DNA of 64,000 nt from an uncultured Alsobacter sp. (GTDB lineage: Bacteria > Pseudomonadota > Alphaproteobacteria > Rhizobiales > Beijerinckiaceae). The DNA lies in assembly GCF_945952055.1 (NCBI RefSeq), contig NZ_CAMFHB010000034.1, positions 1 to 64,000 of the forward strand, given 5' to 3'. Positions within the stretch are counted from its first letter, which is position 1; the number at the start of each line of letters is the position of its first letter. Positions 8,314-16,523 of the stretch are shown here, one piece after another. The notes below the pieces were generated by a model that had not been told where the DNA came from, ran no database searches, and worked only from the letters and a program-made list of their open reading frames with translations. A program made the position numbers and the translations under genes.

Positions 8314-9465
8314 TCAACGCTCCTTCAGCGCCACGCGGGCGTTGTACCAGTTCATGAACAGGGAGATGATCAGCGATATGCCGAGATAGACCAGCATCAT
8401 GATGGCGATGCCCTCGATGGCCTGGCCGGTCTGGTTCATCGTCGTGTTGGTCACGAGGACCAGGTCGGGATAGCCGATGGCCGTCGCCAGGGACGAGTTC
8501 TTGAACAGGCTCAGATAGGCGCTGGTGAGCGGCGGGATGATGACCCGCAGCGCCTGGGGAAGCACGACGAGGCGCAGGGCGAGGCGGCGGTCGAGCCCGA
8601 GCGATCGCGACGCGTCCCACTGGCCCCTGTTCACCGACAGGATTCCGGAGCGGACCGTCTCGGCGATGCCGGCCGAGGCCGACAGCGTCAGGCCCATCAG
8701 GAGGGCCGTGAACTCCGGCTTCAGGTGGGCGCCGCCCGTGAGCCGGAACCGGCCCTTCTCGGGATAGTCGATGGTGATCTCCGGCTGGAACACCAGGAGG
8801 GCGACGAGCGCCGGCCCGAGCAGCGCCAGCAGCACCCACGGCCACACGCGGCGCTCCACGCCGGTGGCAACGCGCGTCGCCACCATGCGCCGGCGCACCG
8901 CGAGGGACAGCACGGCGCCGGCGACGAGGGCCAGGAGCACCTTGGTGTGCGCCGGTGTCCAGTTCATCGCCGGGATGGTCACGCCGCTGTTGGAGATGAA
9001 GACGTGCGGCGCCAGCTCGATCGCCTCGCGCACCGGCGGCAGCGTGGTCACGATGAGCCCGTACCAGAGGAACAGGTAGAGCAGCAGCGGCACGTTGCGC
9101 AGCGCCTCGACGTAGACGAAGGCCAGCGCCCGGAGCAGCGGATTGGCCGACAGGCGGGCGACGCCGACGAGCAGGCCGATGATCGTCGCGAAGACGACCG
9201 CGAGCGTCGAGACGAAGATGGTGTTGAGAACCCCCGTCAGCAGCGCCCGCGCAAAGCTGTCCGTGGGCTTGTAGTCGATCAGGCTGGTGCTGATGACGAA
9301 CCCGGCCTCGCGGCCGAGGAAGGCGAAGCCCGTCGCGATGTTCTGGTCCGCGAGCTTCTGCGAGACGTTCGAGGCGAGATACCAGCCCAGCGACACGACG
9401 CCGAGGACCGCCAGCACCTGGTAGAGGACTGCGCGCACGCGCAGATCGTAGAACAGGCGCGTCAT
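8314..9465 (-). CDS. aapQ: General L-amino-acid ABC transporter permease, AapQ-like
   Basis: 383 residues with several hydrophobic segments; N-terminus MTRLFYDLRVRAVLYQVLAV. The EAA loop reads AGIAETVRSGILSVNRGQWD, then LGLDRRLALRLVVLPQALR and NSSLATAIGYPDL, classic for AapQ/BztB. It forms the transmembrane heterodimer with the AapM-like protein and receives broad-range L-amino acids from the AapJ-like binding protein encoded 114 bp upstream. The spacer to the binding-protein gene contains a stem-loop (9508-9537), the usual arrangement that leaves the binding protein in excess. Confidence 0.9.
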   Translation of the reverse strand: MTRLFYDLRVRAVLYQVLAVLGVVSLGWYLASNVSQKLADQNIATGFAFLGREAGFVISTSLIDYKPTDSFARALLTGVLNTIFVSTLAVVFATIIGLLVGVARLSANPLLRALAFVYVEALRNVPLLLYLFLWYGLIVTTLPPVREAIELAPHVFISNSGVTIPAMNWTPAHTKVLLALVAGAVLSLAVRRRMVATRVATGVERRVWPWVLLALLGPALVALLVFQPEITIDYPEKGRFRLTGGAHLKPEFTALLMGLTLSASAGIAETVRSGILSVNRGQWDASRSLGLDRRLALRLVVLPQALRVIIPPLTSAYLSLFKNSSLATAIGYPDLVLVTNTTMNQTGQAIEGIAIMMLVYLGISLIISLFMNWYNARVALKER

Positions 9466-9507
9466 CGCGGCGTGCTCGTTCGGCTGGACGGGACAAGGGG
9501 GGATGAA

Positions 9508-9537
9508 CGGGCAGACGGCCTTCGCGCCGCCTGCCCG
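9508..9537 (-). promoter_or_regulatory. Intercistronic stem-loop, aapJ-aapQ
   Basis: Arms 9508-9519 and 9526-9537 pair over 11 of 12 positions (one A/C mismatch at 9515/9530) around a 6-base loop, with no T-run after it. It lies in the 114 bp between binding-protein and permease genes. Such hairpins usually protect the upstream mRNA or attenuate transcription, so more binding protein than permease is made. Function inferred from position. Confidence 0.55.
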
Positions 9538-9579
9538 CAGGTTCGGTCAGGTCCGATCAGGGACGATCGGCCGGGCCGC

Positions 9580-10617
9580 TCAGCGGAACGGCGGCGAGTA
9601 GAGCAGGCCGCCTTCGGTCCACAGCTTGTTCGGGCCGCGGGTCAGGCCGATGGGCGTGTCGGGTCCGACGTTCTTGTTGAAGATCTCGGCGTAATTGCCG
9701 ACACCCTTGATGACGTTGTAGGCCCACTTGTTGTCGAGGCCGAGCATCTTGCCGAAGTCGCCGTTGACGCCCAGCAGGCGCTGGACTTCCGGATCCTTGC
9801 TGGTCAGGAAGGTGTCGACGTTCGCCTGCGTGATCTTCAGCTCCTCGGCCGCCACCATGGCGTAGAAGGACCAGCTCACGATGTCGCGCCAGTTGGCGTC
9901 GTTCTGGCGCACCACGGGGGCCAGCGGCTCCTTCGAGATCGTCTCGGGCAGGATCACGTGGGCCTTGGGATCGGGCGCCACCGCGCGCACCGACGCGAGG
10001 TCGGAGCGGTCCGTCGTGATCGCGTCGCAGCGGCCGGTGAAGTAGGCGTTGCGCCACTCGTCCGAGTTCTCGAACACCACCGCTTCGTACTTGATGTTGC
10101 GGGGCCGGAAGTAGTCCTCGAGGTTCTGCTGCGTGGTCGTGCCGGGCAGCACGCACACGACGGCGCTGCCGAGTTCACCGGCGCTCTTCACGTTCAGCTT
10201 CGCCGGCACCATGATGCCCTGGCCGTCGTAGAAGACGATCGGTCCGAAATCGAGGCCGAGCGAGTTGTCGCGCGTGAAGGTCCAGGTGGTCTGGCGCGAG
10301 AGCAGGTCGACCTCACCCGACTGCAGGCCCTGGAAACGCACGTTGGTGCTGAGCGGGATCGACTCGACCTTGTCCGGATCCCCGAACACGGCGGCCGACA
10401 CGGCCCGGCAGACGTCCTGGTCAAAGCCGCGCCGGACGCCCTTGTTGTCGGCGTAGGAGAACCCGGCCGCCACGGGCGACACGCCACACAGCACCTTGCC
10501 GCGCTTCTTGACGGCATCGAGCGTGGCCTGCGCATGCGCGGGCGCAGATACGACCATGCCGAGACCGAGTGCGATGCCGACGCCTGCAACCAGACCCAAC
10601 GCCTTGTACTTTTTCAT
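9580..10617 (-). CDS. aapJ: General L-amino-acid ABC transporter substrate-binding protein, AapJ-like
   Basis: 345 residues. Sec signal peptide at residues 1-28 (MKKYKALGLVAGVGIALG to SAPAHAQA). The mature part begins TLDAVKKRGKVLCGVSP and GFSYADNKGVRRGFDQDVCR, the SBP_bac_3 amino-acid-binding fold as in AapJ/BztA. Two cysteine pairs are visible (near LCGV/DVCR and VVCVL/GRCDA). The frame is open upstream to 10662, but the ATG at 10617 has AGGGAGGATC before it and starts the signal peptide. First gene of an aapJQM operon lacking aapP. It binds L-amino acids in the periplasm. Confidence 0.93.
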   Translation of the reverse strand: MKKYKALGLVAGVGIALGLGMVVSAPAHAQATLDAVKKRGKVLCGVSPVAAGFSYADNKGVRRGFDQDVCRAVSAAVFGDPDKVESIPLSTNVRFQGLQSGEVDLLSRQTTWTFTRDNSLGLDFGPIVFYDGQGIMVPAKLNVKSAGELGSAVVCVLPGTTTQQNLEDYFRPRNIKYEAVVFENSDEWRNAYFTGRCDAITTDRSDLASVRAVAPDPKAHVILPETISKEPLAPVVRQNDANWRDIVSWSFYAMVAAEELKITQANVDTFLTSKDPEVQRLLGVNGDFGKMLGLDNKWAYNVIKGVGNYAEIFNKNVGPDTPIGLTRGPNKLWTEGGLLYSPPFR

Positions 10618-10663
10618 GAAGATCCTCCCTGCGCGGAGTTGGAACACCCCGCTACACGCCAAA

Positions 10664-10690
10664 GCTATATCAGTGCAATCGGCTCGACAA
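10664..10690 (-). promoter_or_regulatory. Possible sigma70-type promoter of the aap operon
   Basis: On the minus strand TTGTCG (10690-10685) and TATAGC (10669-10664) are 15 bp apart, about 50 bp upstream of the aapJ start. The spacing is short of the ideal 17, so this is only a candidate. The rest of 10618-10797 shows no gene. Confidence 0.3.
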
Positions 10691-10797
10691 TTCGCGTGCA
10701 GCCTGCGTCACCAGCCATCTCTTCGTTGTGCCGGCGGGCGTGCGGCACCGCCCGCATCCGGCCGGTCGCGGTGCGCTGGAGCGGCGCCTCGGGAAGG

Positions 10798-11904
10798 CTA
10801 GCGCGACGTCGTCCCGTCGACGTTGTCCACGGCAGCGTGGGTCGACGACCTGACGATCAGGTCGGGCTCAAGCATGGCGCGAACCGGAGGCCCGCCGTAG
10901 CGGCCATGAAGGCGGTCGGTCAGGAGGCGCATCGCGACCTGGCCGACCGACGAGGGATGAGAGTCGACGCTCGTCAGGGGCGGATCCAGGGATCGCGACC
11001 ACAGATTGTTGGCAATCGAGACGACCGACACGTCGAGCGGAACGCGGAGCCCCGCCAGGCGCAAGCCCTGCAGAACGCCCATGGCCGTCACGTCGTTGCG
11101 GGCAAAGACGGCGGTGAACCGAACGCGCTCGCGCACGAGGTCCTCGACGGCCGATCGCCCGGCCAATTCGGACGGTACATCGTAGCGCCGCACGAGCCGC
11201 GGGTCGATCGACAGGCGACGGTCGCGCATGACGTCGCTGTATCCGTCATAGGGCGAAAAGCCCGGGAGACGGGGAAGACCCTCGACATAGGCGATCCGTT
11301 CGTGTCCGAGCTCGGTCAGGTGGGCGACGGCCTGGCGGGCCGCCACGCGATAGTCGATGCAGACGCCGTCGCATGCCACGCCGTTCGGCCAGCGCCCGAT
11401 ATACACCAAAGGCTTGCCCGACCGCAGAAACTGCAGGACGCCCTGCGACGCCCGATCCACGGACCCCGGCACGACGAGCGCTCCGCACACCGCCGGATCC
11501 GATGCCGACTGGATCAACTGGAGACTTTCGCTGTCGGCGGAGTAATCGGACTGCCCGACGGCCAGGCGAAGCTCGGACAGGCGCGCCTCCTTCTCGATCC
11601 CGTCGATCATCTCGCCGTAATAGGGATTGGCGAAAGTCGGGATGATGACCGCCACGGACTGCCGCTGCATTCCGCTCGACAGCTTGGGGCCGCCGGCCGC
11701 GTCGGCGACGAATGTCCCCCGCCCCGGATGGCGCTCCAGCCGTCCTCTTTGGACCAGATCGTCGATGGCGCGACGGACGGTGGTTCGCGACAGCCCGAAC
11801 TCCTCGACGAACTGCCGCTCGGACGGCACCGCCTGTCCCGCCGGATAGCGCCCGCTTTCGATCCGCTCCAGCAGTGAGTCCACCAGGATACTGGTCTTGT
11901 TCAT
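10798..11904 (-). CDS. GntR-LacI hybrid transcriptional regulator (AraR-like architecture)
   Basis: 368 residues. Residues about 5-68 are a GntR-type winged helix (LLERIESGRYPAGQAVPSER, FGLSRTTVRRAIDDLVQRG, HPGRGTFV). Residues about 80-350 are a LacI/periplasmic-binding-protein effector domain (VAVIIPTFANPYYGEMIDGI, GHERIAYVEGL, VFARNDVTAMGVLQGLR, LDPPLTSVD). This combination resembles Bacillus AraR and usually senses a sugar. The frame stays open to 12306, but the ATG at 11904 starts the HTH. It diverges from a Gfo/Idh/MocA and sugar-ABC operon, and the same unusual motif sits near both starts (11934-11949, 12198-12214). It is therefore probably the local repressor. Confidence 0.9.
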   Translation of the reverse strand: MNKTSILVDSLLERIESGRYPAGQAVPSERQFVEEFGLSRTTVRRAIDDLVQRGRLERHPGRGTFVADAAGGPKLSSGMQRQSVAVIIPTFANPYYGEMIDGIEKEARLSELRLAVGQSDYSADSESLQLIQSASDPAVCGALVVPGSVDRASQGVLQFLRSGKPLVYIGRWPNGVACDGVCIDYRVAARQAVAHLTELGHERIAYVEGLPRLPGFSPYDGYSDVMRDRRLSIDPRLVRRYDVPSELAGRSAVEDLVRERVRFTAVFARNDVTAMGVLQGLRLAGLRVPLDVSVVSIANNLWSRSLDPPLTSVDSHPSSVGQVAMRLLTDRLHGRYGGPPVRAMLEPDLIVRSSTHAAVDNVDGTTSR

Positions 11905-11933
11905 GCGGCCTATTGACGGTTGGTATGGTACAT

Positions 11934-11949
11934 GTATCTTTACTGGTAT
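11934..11949. promoter_or_regulatory. Candidate operator, site 1 (regulator side)
   Basis: Plus-strand GTATCTTTACTGGTAT lies 30 bp upstream of the GntR-LacI start and is embedded in GGTATGGTAC and GGTATACC half-site-like words. The complement of site 2 reads GTATCTTATACTGGTAT, identical except for one inserted base and one change. A pair of 16-17 bp matches in one 400 bp divergent spacer is unlikely by chance and fits autorepression by the GntR-LacI protein. Confidence 0.6.
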
Positions 11950-12197
11950 ACCTTTCGCAGGCGGGGTGCCAGCGTCAGGCGTCACGGCTCGACCGATGTC
12001 GCTGAACAAGCATACACATGACGAGCGAACTGGGACAACCCTTGCTTCTTGTCGTGTCGTAGTGCATCCCGAGCCCTGAAAAGACAGGGGAGGATAAAAT
12101 GGGACGCGGTTGGGCCCCTCCCTCAGGGGCGCCGATTCTGCTGGCGCCGTTTGGCGCTGGGACGAAGAGCGGGGCGCCTCCCGGTCTTTTTCAGATG

Positions 12198-12214
12198 ATA
12201 CCAGTATAAGATAC
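12198..12214. promoter_or_regulatory. Candidate operator, site 2 (operon side)
   Basis: ATACCAGTATAAGATAC, about 90 bp upstream of the Gfo/Idh/MocA start. Its complement nearly matches site 1 at 11934-11949. GGTATC occurs twice in the same orientation on the minus strand in this element. The 400 bp between the regulator and operon starts (11905-12304) holds no credible gene and otherwise looks like leader sequence. Confidence 0.6.
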
Positions 12215-12304
12215 CGGTCTGAGCCTACGCGCTCCTCGGGCCCGCCCCGCCCGAAGCCGTCGCGGATGAGCACGACCGTCCAAATCTCCTCCAGAGAGGT
12301 CAGC

Positions 12305-13324
12305 ATGAAGACCGGTTTTGCATTGATTGGCGCGGGCCTTTTCGGAGAGCGGCACGCCCAGGCCTACAGCCGCCACCCCCTGGTCGACTTCAAGTATGTC
12401 TGCGACCTCGACGAGGCCCGTGCCCGCTCGATCGCCGACACCTACGGAGCGGCTCGCTTCACGACGCGCCTCGAGGAGGTCCTCGCGGACCCGGAGGTGG
12501 TCGCCGTGTCGATTGCCACGCCCGATCATGCCCACAGGGCCGTCACGCTCGCCGCGGCGGCCGCCGGCAAGCACATCCTCGTCGAGAAGCCGCTGGCGAC
12601 GACCGTCGAAGACGCGGAAGCCATGATCGATGCTGCACGGCGCGCCGGCATCAAGCTCATGGTCGACTTCCACAACCGCGCCAATCCTCCGATGGTCGCC
12701 GCGAGGGATGCCGTCGCGCGGGGAGACATCGGCAGGCCCTCCTATGTCTATGCACGGCTGAGCAACACCGTGGCCGTCCCACGGGACATGCTGAAGTGGG
12801 CCAGCAATTCCTCGGCGCTGTGGTTCCTGGGAAGTCACATGGTCGACATCGTCGGCTGGATCCTGAACGACAAGCCGGTCAAGGCCTATGTGGTCTCGCG
12901 CGAAGGCGTCCTGCGCGACCTCGGCATCGATGCTCCCGACTTCCATGTCGCGACCGTGGAGTATTCGAAGGGGACAGTCGTCGTCTTCGAGCACGCCTGG
13001 ATTCTTCCGACGACCTACAACACGGTCAAGGACCTCAAGATCGAGCTCCTCGGCAGCGAGGGAGCCATCAACATCGATGGCTCCCACAACAGGACGATGG
13101 AGCTCTACACGAGCCGCAAAGGCACCTTTCCCGACATGCTGGTCCCTCCCTTCGGCCCGCATCTGACGGGGTTCGTGCTCGACGCCGTCGTCCACTTCAT
13201 CGAGGCCGTGATCGACGACAGGCCCGTCCTGGCCACCGGCGAGGAAGGCCTCGAGAACACGAAGGTGATCAGCGCCCTGATCGAGGCCGCTCGCCTGGGG
13301 CACCCGGTCAGGCTGGACCTCTGA
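12305..13324 (+). CDS. Gfo/Idh/MocA-family oxidoreductase
   Basis: 339 residues. N-terminal NAD(P) Rossmann motif FALIGAGLFGERHAQAY at residues 4-20, the EKP signature in HILVEKPLATTVEDAE near residue 95, and the C-terminal alpha/beta domain. Members oxidise or reduce sugars, inositols or their derivatives. The ATG at 12305 has AGAGAGGTCAGC upstream; the longer frame from 12110 is spurious. First gene of a five-gene operon with a sugar ABC transporter (125 bp gap to the binding protein), so it probably performs the first intracellular oxidation of the imported compound. Confidence 0.9.
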   Translation: MKTGFALIGAGLFGERHAQAYSRHPLVDFKYVCDLDEARARSIADTYGAARFTTRLEEVLADPEVVAVSIATPDHAHRAVTLAAAAAGKHILVEKPLATTVEDAEAMIDAARRAGIKLMVDFHNRANPPMVAARDAVARGDIGRPSYVYARLSNTVAVPRDMLKWASNSSALWFLGSHMVDIVGWILNDKPVKAYVVSREGVLRDLGIDAPDFHVATVEYSKGTVVVFEHAWILPTTYNTVKDLKIELLGSEGAINIDGSHNRTMELYTSRKGTFPDMLVPPFGPHLTGFVLDAVVHFIEAVIDDRPVLATGEEGLENTKVISALIEAARLGHPVRLDL

Positions 13325-13448
13325 CCCGCCTGCCCCGACGTCGGGTCCCTGCGAGGCGAGACGTCACTTCAGCACGCCTTCGGACCGACGAACGGTTCGA
13401 TCCATTGAACCCGCCTCCAACACCCCATGCCCCGAGGAGAAACCCGAG

Positions 13449-14690
13449 ATGAAGAAAGTCATCGTGTCTGCGGCCCTTGCCGTGGCTCTCATGTCCGCCA
13501 CAGGGCATGCCAAGGCCGCTGACCTGAACGTTCCCAGCTGGATGTGGGAAGAAGGCCAGGTCGGGCAGTGGCTCAAGGCCAACACGGCCCTGTTCGAGAA
13601 GGCGTCGGGCGCGAAGGTCGTCCCGACCCAGATCCCGCCGGCGGATTTCGAGAAGGTCGTCATGACCCAGATCGCCGGCGGCGCCGCTCCGGACCTGATG
13701 ACCGCCTTCACGAGCATGCTTCCGCCGATGATCAAAGCCGGGACGCTGGCGCCACTCGATCAGTGCATCGCGACCGGGGGCTTCGGCGACCGCCTGCTGC
13801 CGTCCGTGGACTTCGCGAAGGTGGACGGCAAGACCTACGGCGTCCCCTTGACGATGAGTCCCTGGTCGGTGGTCGTGAACAGGAAGCTCCTTGCCCAGGC
13901 CGGCGTGGAGATGCCGAAGACGGTCGATGAGCTCTACGCCGCATCGAAGGCCGTCAAGGCAAAGACGGGCGCCTATGGCTATGCCTTCGGCAACGACCTC
14001 GCGGCCCCGCTGCACGTCTACATCAACGCGATGCAGTGGGTCCTCGGCTTCGGTTCGGACTGGTCGAAGGCGGACGGTACGATCACCGCGAACGACCCGA
14101 AGAACATTCAGGCCATCGGCTGGATCAAGCGCTTCATGGACGAGGGGCTCGCCCCCACCGGACTGGGCGTGACCCAGGCGCGCGACCTGTTCGTCGCAGG
14201 CAAGGTCGCCATCATGTTCGAGGGTCCCTGGCTGATGACGCAGATTCAGCAGCAGAAGCCCGACCTGATGGCGGACGTCGATTTCGACGTCGTCCCCACC
14301 CCGACCCACGTGGCGGTCACGGGCGGGGCCTTCTACGTCATCCCGGCCAAGTCCCCGAACCCGAAGGAAGCCTGCAACCTGCTCACGACCTACATGAAGG
14401 AGGATGCGCAGCGCCGCTGGCTCGAGGACCTGAAGCAGATCCCCGGCACGAAGGTGCAGGCCAGCGCCGACTTCCTCGCCAAGAATGCCTGGGTCGGCAA
14501 GATGGCCGACATCGCCGCGAAGTATCCCGGCGGAATCGGCTATGCTCCTCCCGGATACACCATCCAGGCGGCCGAATTCCGCCAGATGGTCGTCGACGCC
14601 CTCGCGAACATCTATTCGGGAAAGACGTCCGTCGAGGCAGGGCTGAACGCCCTGCAGAGCAAGCTCGTGGCCTGGAAGAGCACGCTCTGA
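13449..14690 (+). CDS. Carbohydrate ABC transporter substrate-binding protein (SBP_bac_1, MalE/UgpB type)
   Basis: 413 residues. Signal peptide at about residues 1-23 (MKKVIVSAALAVALM, cleavage near AKA/AD). The mature protein starts LNVPSWMWEEGQVGQWLKA, and PQIAGGAAPDL-like and GKVAIMFEGPWLM segments are typical of extracellular solute-binding family 1. CAGG and GAGGAG words precede the start. It captures a sugar or sugar derivative in the periplasm for the two permeases downstream. The 84 bp spacer to the first permease holds a strong stem-loop. Confidence 0.9.
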   Translation: MKKVIVSAALAVALMSATGHAKAADLNVPSWMWEEGQVGQWLKANTALFEKASGAKVVPTQIPPADFEKVVMTQIAGGAAPDLMTAFTSMLPPMIKAGTLAPLDQCIATGGFGDRLLPSVDFAKVDGKTYGVPLTMSPWSVVVNRKLLAQAGVEMPKTVDELYAASKAVKAKTGAYGYAFGNDLAAPLHVYINAMQWVLGFGSDWSKADGTITANDPKNIQAIGWIKRFMDEGLAPTGLGVTQARDLFVAGKVAIMFEGPWLMTQIQQQKPDLMADVDFDVVPTPTHVAVTGGAFYVIPAKSPNPKEACNLLTTYMKEDAQRRWLEDLKQIPGTKVQASADFLAKNAWVGKMADIAAKYPGGIGYAPPGYTIQAAEFRQMVVDALANIYSGKTSVEAGLNALQSKLVAWKSTL

Positions 14691-14710
14691 AGACGAGGCC
14701 CCAAGGACCT

Positions 14711-14742
14711 CGCGGAGCGGGGGCGCCCGCCTCCGCTCCGCG
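14711..14742 (+). promoter_or_regulatory. Intercistronic stem-loop, binding protein to permease
   Basis: CGCGGAGCGG (14711-14720) pairs perfectly with CCGCTCCGCG (14733-14742), and further G/C pairs can form inside. No T-run follows. It sits between the binding-protein stop (14690) and the permease start (14775), as at 9508 and 27218, and probably sets a high binding-protein to permease ratio. Confidence 0.6.
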
Positions 14743-14774
14743 TGGGATCAGGACCAGGTCCGAGGACAGACGCC

Positions 14775-15668
14775 ATGTCGCTTTCCCAGGTACGACGCCA
14801 GAACCTCTTGCAGCTGTGGCTGCTGGGGCCGGTGGGCGCCGTCCTCATGGTGATCCTGATCTGGCCGATCCTCCAGGGGGTCGCGCTGAGCTTCTACAAC
14901 ACCAGGATCCTGACCTACTCGGAAGGCCGCTTCATCGGCCTCGCCAACTTCCAGGTGCTGCTGCAGGACGAATACTTCTGGAATTCGCTCCAGGTCACCG
15001 CGATCTACGGCGCCGCCACGGTCGTGCTGACCTACGCGCTCGGCCTGAGCTTTGCCCTGATGCTGAACCGCTCGATCCCGGCCAGGGGAATCATCCGCAC
15101 GCTGTTCATCCTGCCCTGGGCCATTCCCGAAGTCGTGGCCGTCATGATCTTCGCCTGGATGCTCGATCCGCAGTTCGGCGTTCTGAACTATCTGTTCGTA
15201 ACGCTGGGCTTTATCGACCGTCCGCTGGCCTGGCTGTCCCAGGCAAACCTGGCGCTGCCCGCCGTGGTGATGCTGACGGCCTGGCAGCAGTTTCCGCTGG
15301 CCATGCTGATCCTGCTCGCGGGTCTCCAGATGGTGCCCCGCGAAGAGTATGAGGCGGCGATGATCGACGGCGCCGGCGCGCTGTCACGCTTCATCCACGT
15401 CACGCTGCCCGGCCTGCGCTCGGTCAACATCATCCTGATCCTGCTGCTCATCCTGAACTCGTTCAGGCGGGTGACCATGATCTACGCGATGACGAAGGGC
15501 GGGCCCGCACGATCGACCGAGACCTTGTCGGTCATGACCTACAACACGGCCTTCGAATACCAGAAGATCGGCTATGCCGCGGCGGTCGGGACGGCGCTGC
15601 TCGCCATCCTCCTGGTGTTCAGCCTCGCCTATTTCCTGATGATCATGCGGAGCAGGCCATCGTCATGA
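14775..15668 (+). CDS. Sugar ABC transporter permease, MalF/UgpA type
   Basis: 297 residues with about six hydrophobic segments. N-terminus MSLSQVRRQNLLQLWLLGPV; EAA loop EEYEAAMIDGAGALSRFIHV followed by TLPGLR, which docks the ATPase. The ATG at 14775 has CCGAGGACAG upstream; an in-frame ATG at 14742 falls in the stem-loop and is unlikely. The next permease starts 4 bp inside this gene's end (ATGA overlap), so the two are translationally coupled. Confidence 0.92.
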   Translation: MSLSQVRRQNLLQLWLLGPVGAVLMVILIWPILQGVALSFYNTRILTYSEGRFIGLANFQVLLQDEYFWNSLQVTAIYGAATVVLTYALGLSFALMLNRSIPARGIIRTLFILPWAIPEVVAVMIFAWMLDPQFGVLNYLFVTLGFIDRPLAWLSQANLALPAVVMLTAWQQFPLAMLILLAGLQMVPREEYEAAMIDGAGALSRFIHVTLPGLRSVNIILILLLILNSFRRVTMIYAMTKGGPARSTETLSVMTYNTAFEYQKIGYAAAVGTALLAILLVFSLAYFLMIMRSRPSS

Positions 15669-16504
15669 CGACCGACCGCCAGAAGCGATCCCCCCTGCAG
15701 ATCGCCATGCTCGTGGCCACCCTCGCTTGCGCCGGCGTGGTCGTCTTTCCGTACTACTGGATGTTCGTCTCGTCTGCGGAGACGGCAAGCATGTTCAGCT
15801 GGCCTCCCCACCTTCTTCCCGACCGCCCGACGCTGACTTCCTATTGGACCATCTTCAAGGAGCGGGCCCTCGGCCGCTGGTTCGTGAACACGCTGATCGT
15901 CGCGGGATCCACGTCGATCTTTTCGACGGTGATCGCGATCAACGCGGCCTACGCGCTGTCGCGGTTCAAGACGAGGATCACCTCGTTCTTCACCTTGATC
16001 ATCCTGTTCTCCCAGCTGCTGCCCGCCGCGCTGATCGTCGTCCCGCTGTTCGTCATCTTCCAGCAGCTCGGGCTTTACAACTCGCTCGCCGGTCTCGTCA
16101 TCGCGGACACGGCTTTCATCCTTCCCGTCGCGATCTGGCTCCTGAAGGGGTTCTTCGACCAGATCCCGGTCGAGATCGAGCAGCAGGCCATGATCGACGG
16201 GTGCTCGCAGCTGGGGGCCTTCTATCGCGTCGTCCTCCCCCTGGCGCTTCCAGGACTCGTCGTCGTGGTCGCCATGTCCTTCATCTCGGGCTGGGACGAG
16301 TTCTTCCTCGCCAGAACCCTCATTGCCTCGCAGGACAAGTGGGTGCTTTCGGTGGGCCTCACGTCATTTCGGGGCGAGTACACGCTGGACTGGAGCCAGA
16401 TGATGGCCGCCGCCGTCGTCTTCACCCTGCCGGCGCTGGTGTTCTTCCTGTTCGTGCAGCGCTACCTCGTCGCCGGCCTCGCGTCGGGCGCGGTGAAGGG
16501 CTAG
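15665..16504 (+). CDS. Sugar ABC transporter permease, MalG/UgpE type
   Basis: 279 residues; MalG-type N-terminus with FPYYWMFVSSAETASMFSWPP. EAA loop EIEQQAMIDGCSQLGAFYRV then VLPLALPG. It overlaps the preceding permease by 4 bp and forms the transmembrane pair with it. The ATPase gene follows after 19 bp. Confidence 0.93.
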   Translation: MTTDRQKRSPLQIAMLVATLACAGVVVFPYYWMFVSSAETASMFSWPPHLLPDRPTLTSYWTIFKERALGRWFVNTLIVAGSTSIFSTVIAINAAYALSRFKTRITSFFTLIILFSQLLPAALIVVPLFVIFQQLGLYNSLAGLVIADTAFILPVAIWLLKGFFDQIPVEIEQQAMIDGCSQLGAFYRVVLPLALPGLVVVVAMSFISGWDEFFLARTLIASQDKWVLSVGLTSFRGEYTLDWSQMMAAAVVFTLPALVFFLFVQRYLVAGLASGAVKG

Positions 16505-16523
16505 ACCTCCGGAGAATAGTCAC

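Noticed and set aside
7231-11877. A 1,548-codon open frame on the plus strand antisense to the Aap operon and GntR-LacI gene
   Set aside because: It is a shadow produced by high GC codon bias: the sense frames encode well-conserved transporter and regulator proteins, and the antisense product is arginine/glutamate/histidine-rich low complexity.
12110-12304. N-terminal extension of the Gfo/Idh/MocA protein from an upstream ATG
   Set aside because: The extension is arginine/serine-rich, overlaps the operator element, and the ATG at 12305 has a ribosome site and starts the Rossmann strand.
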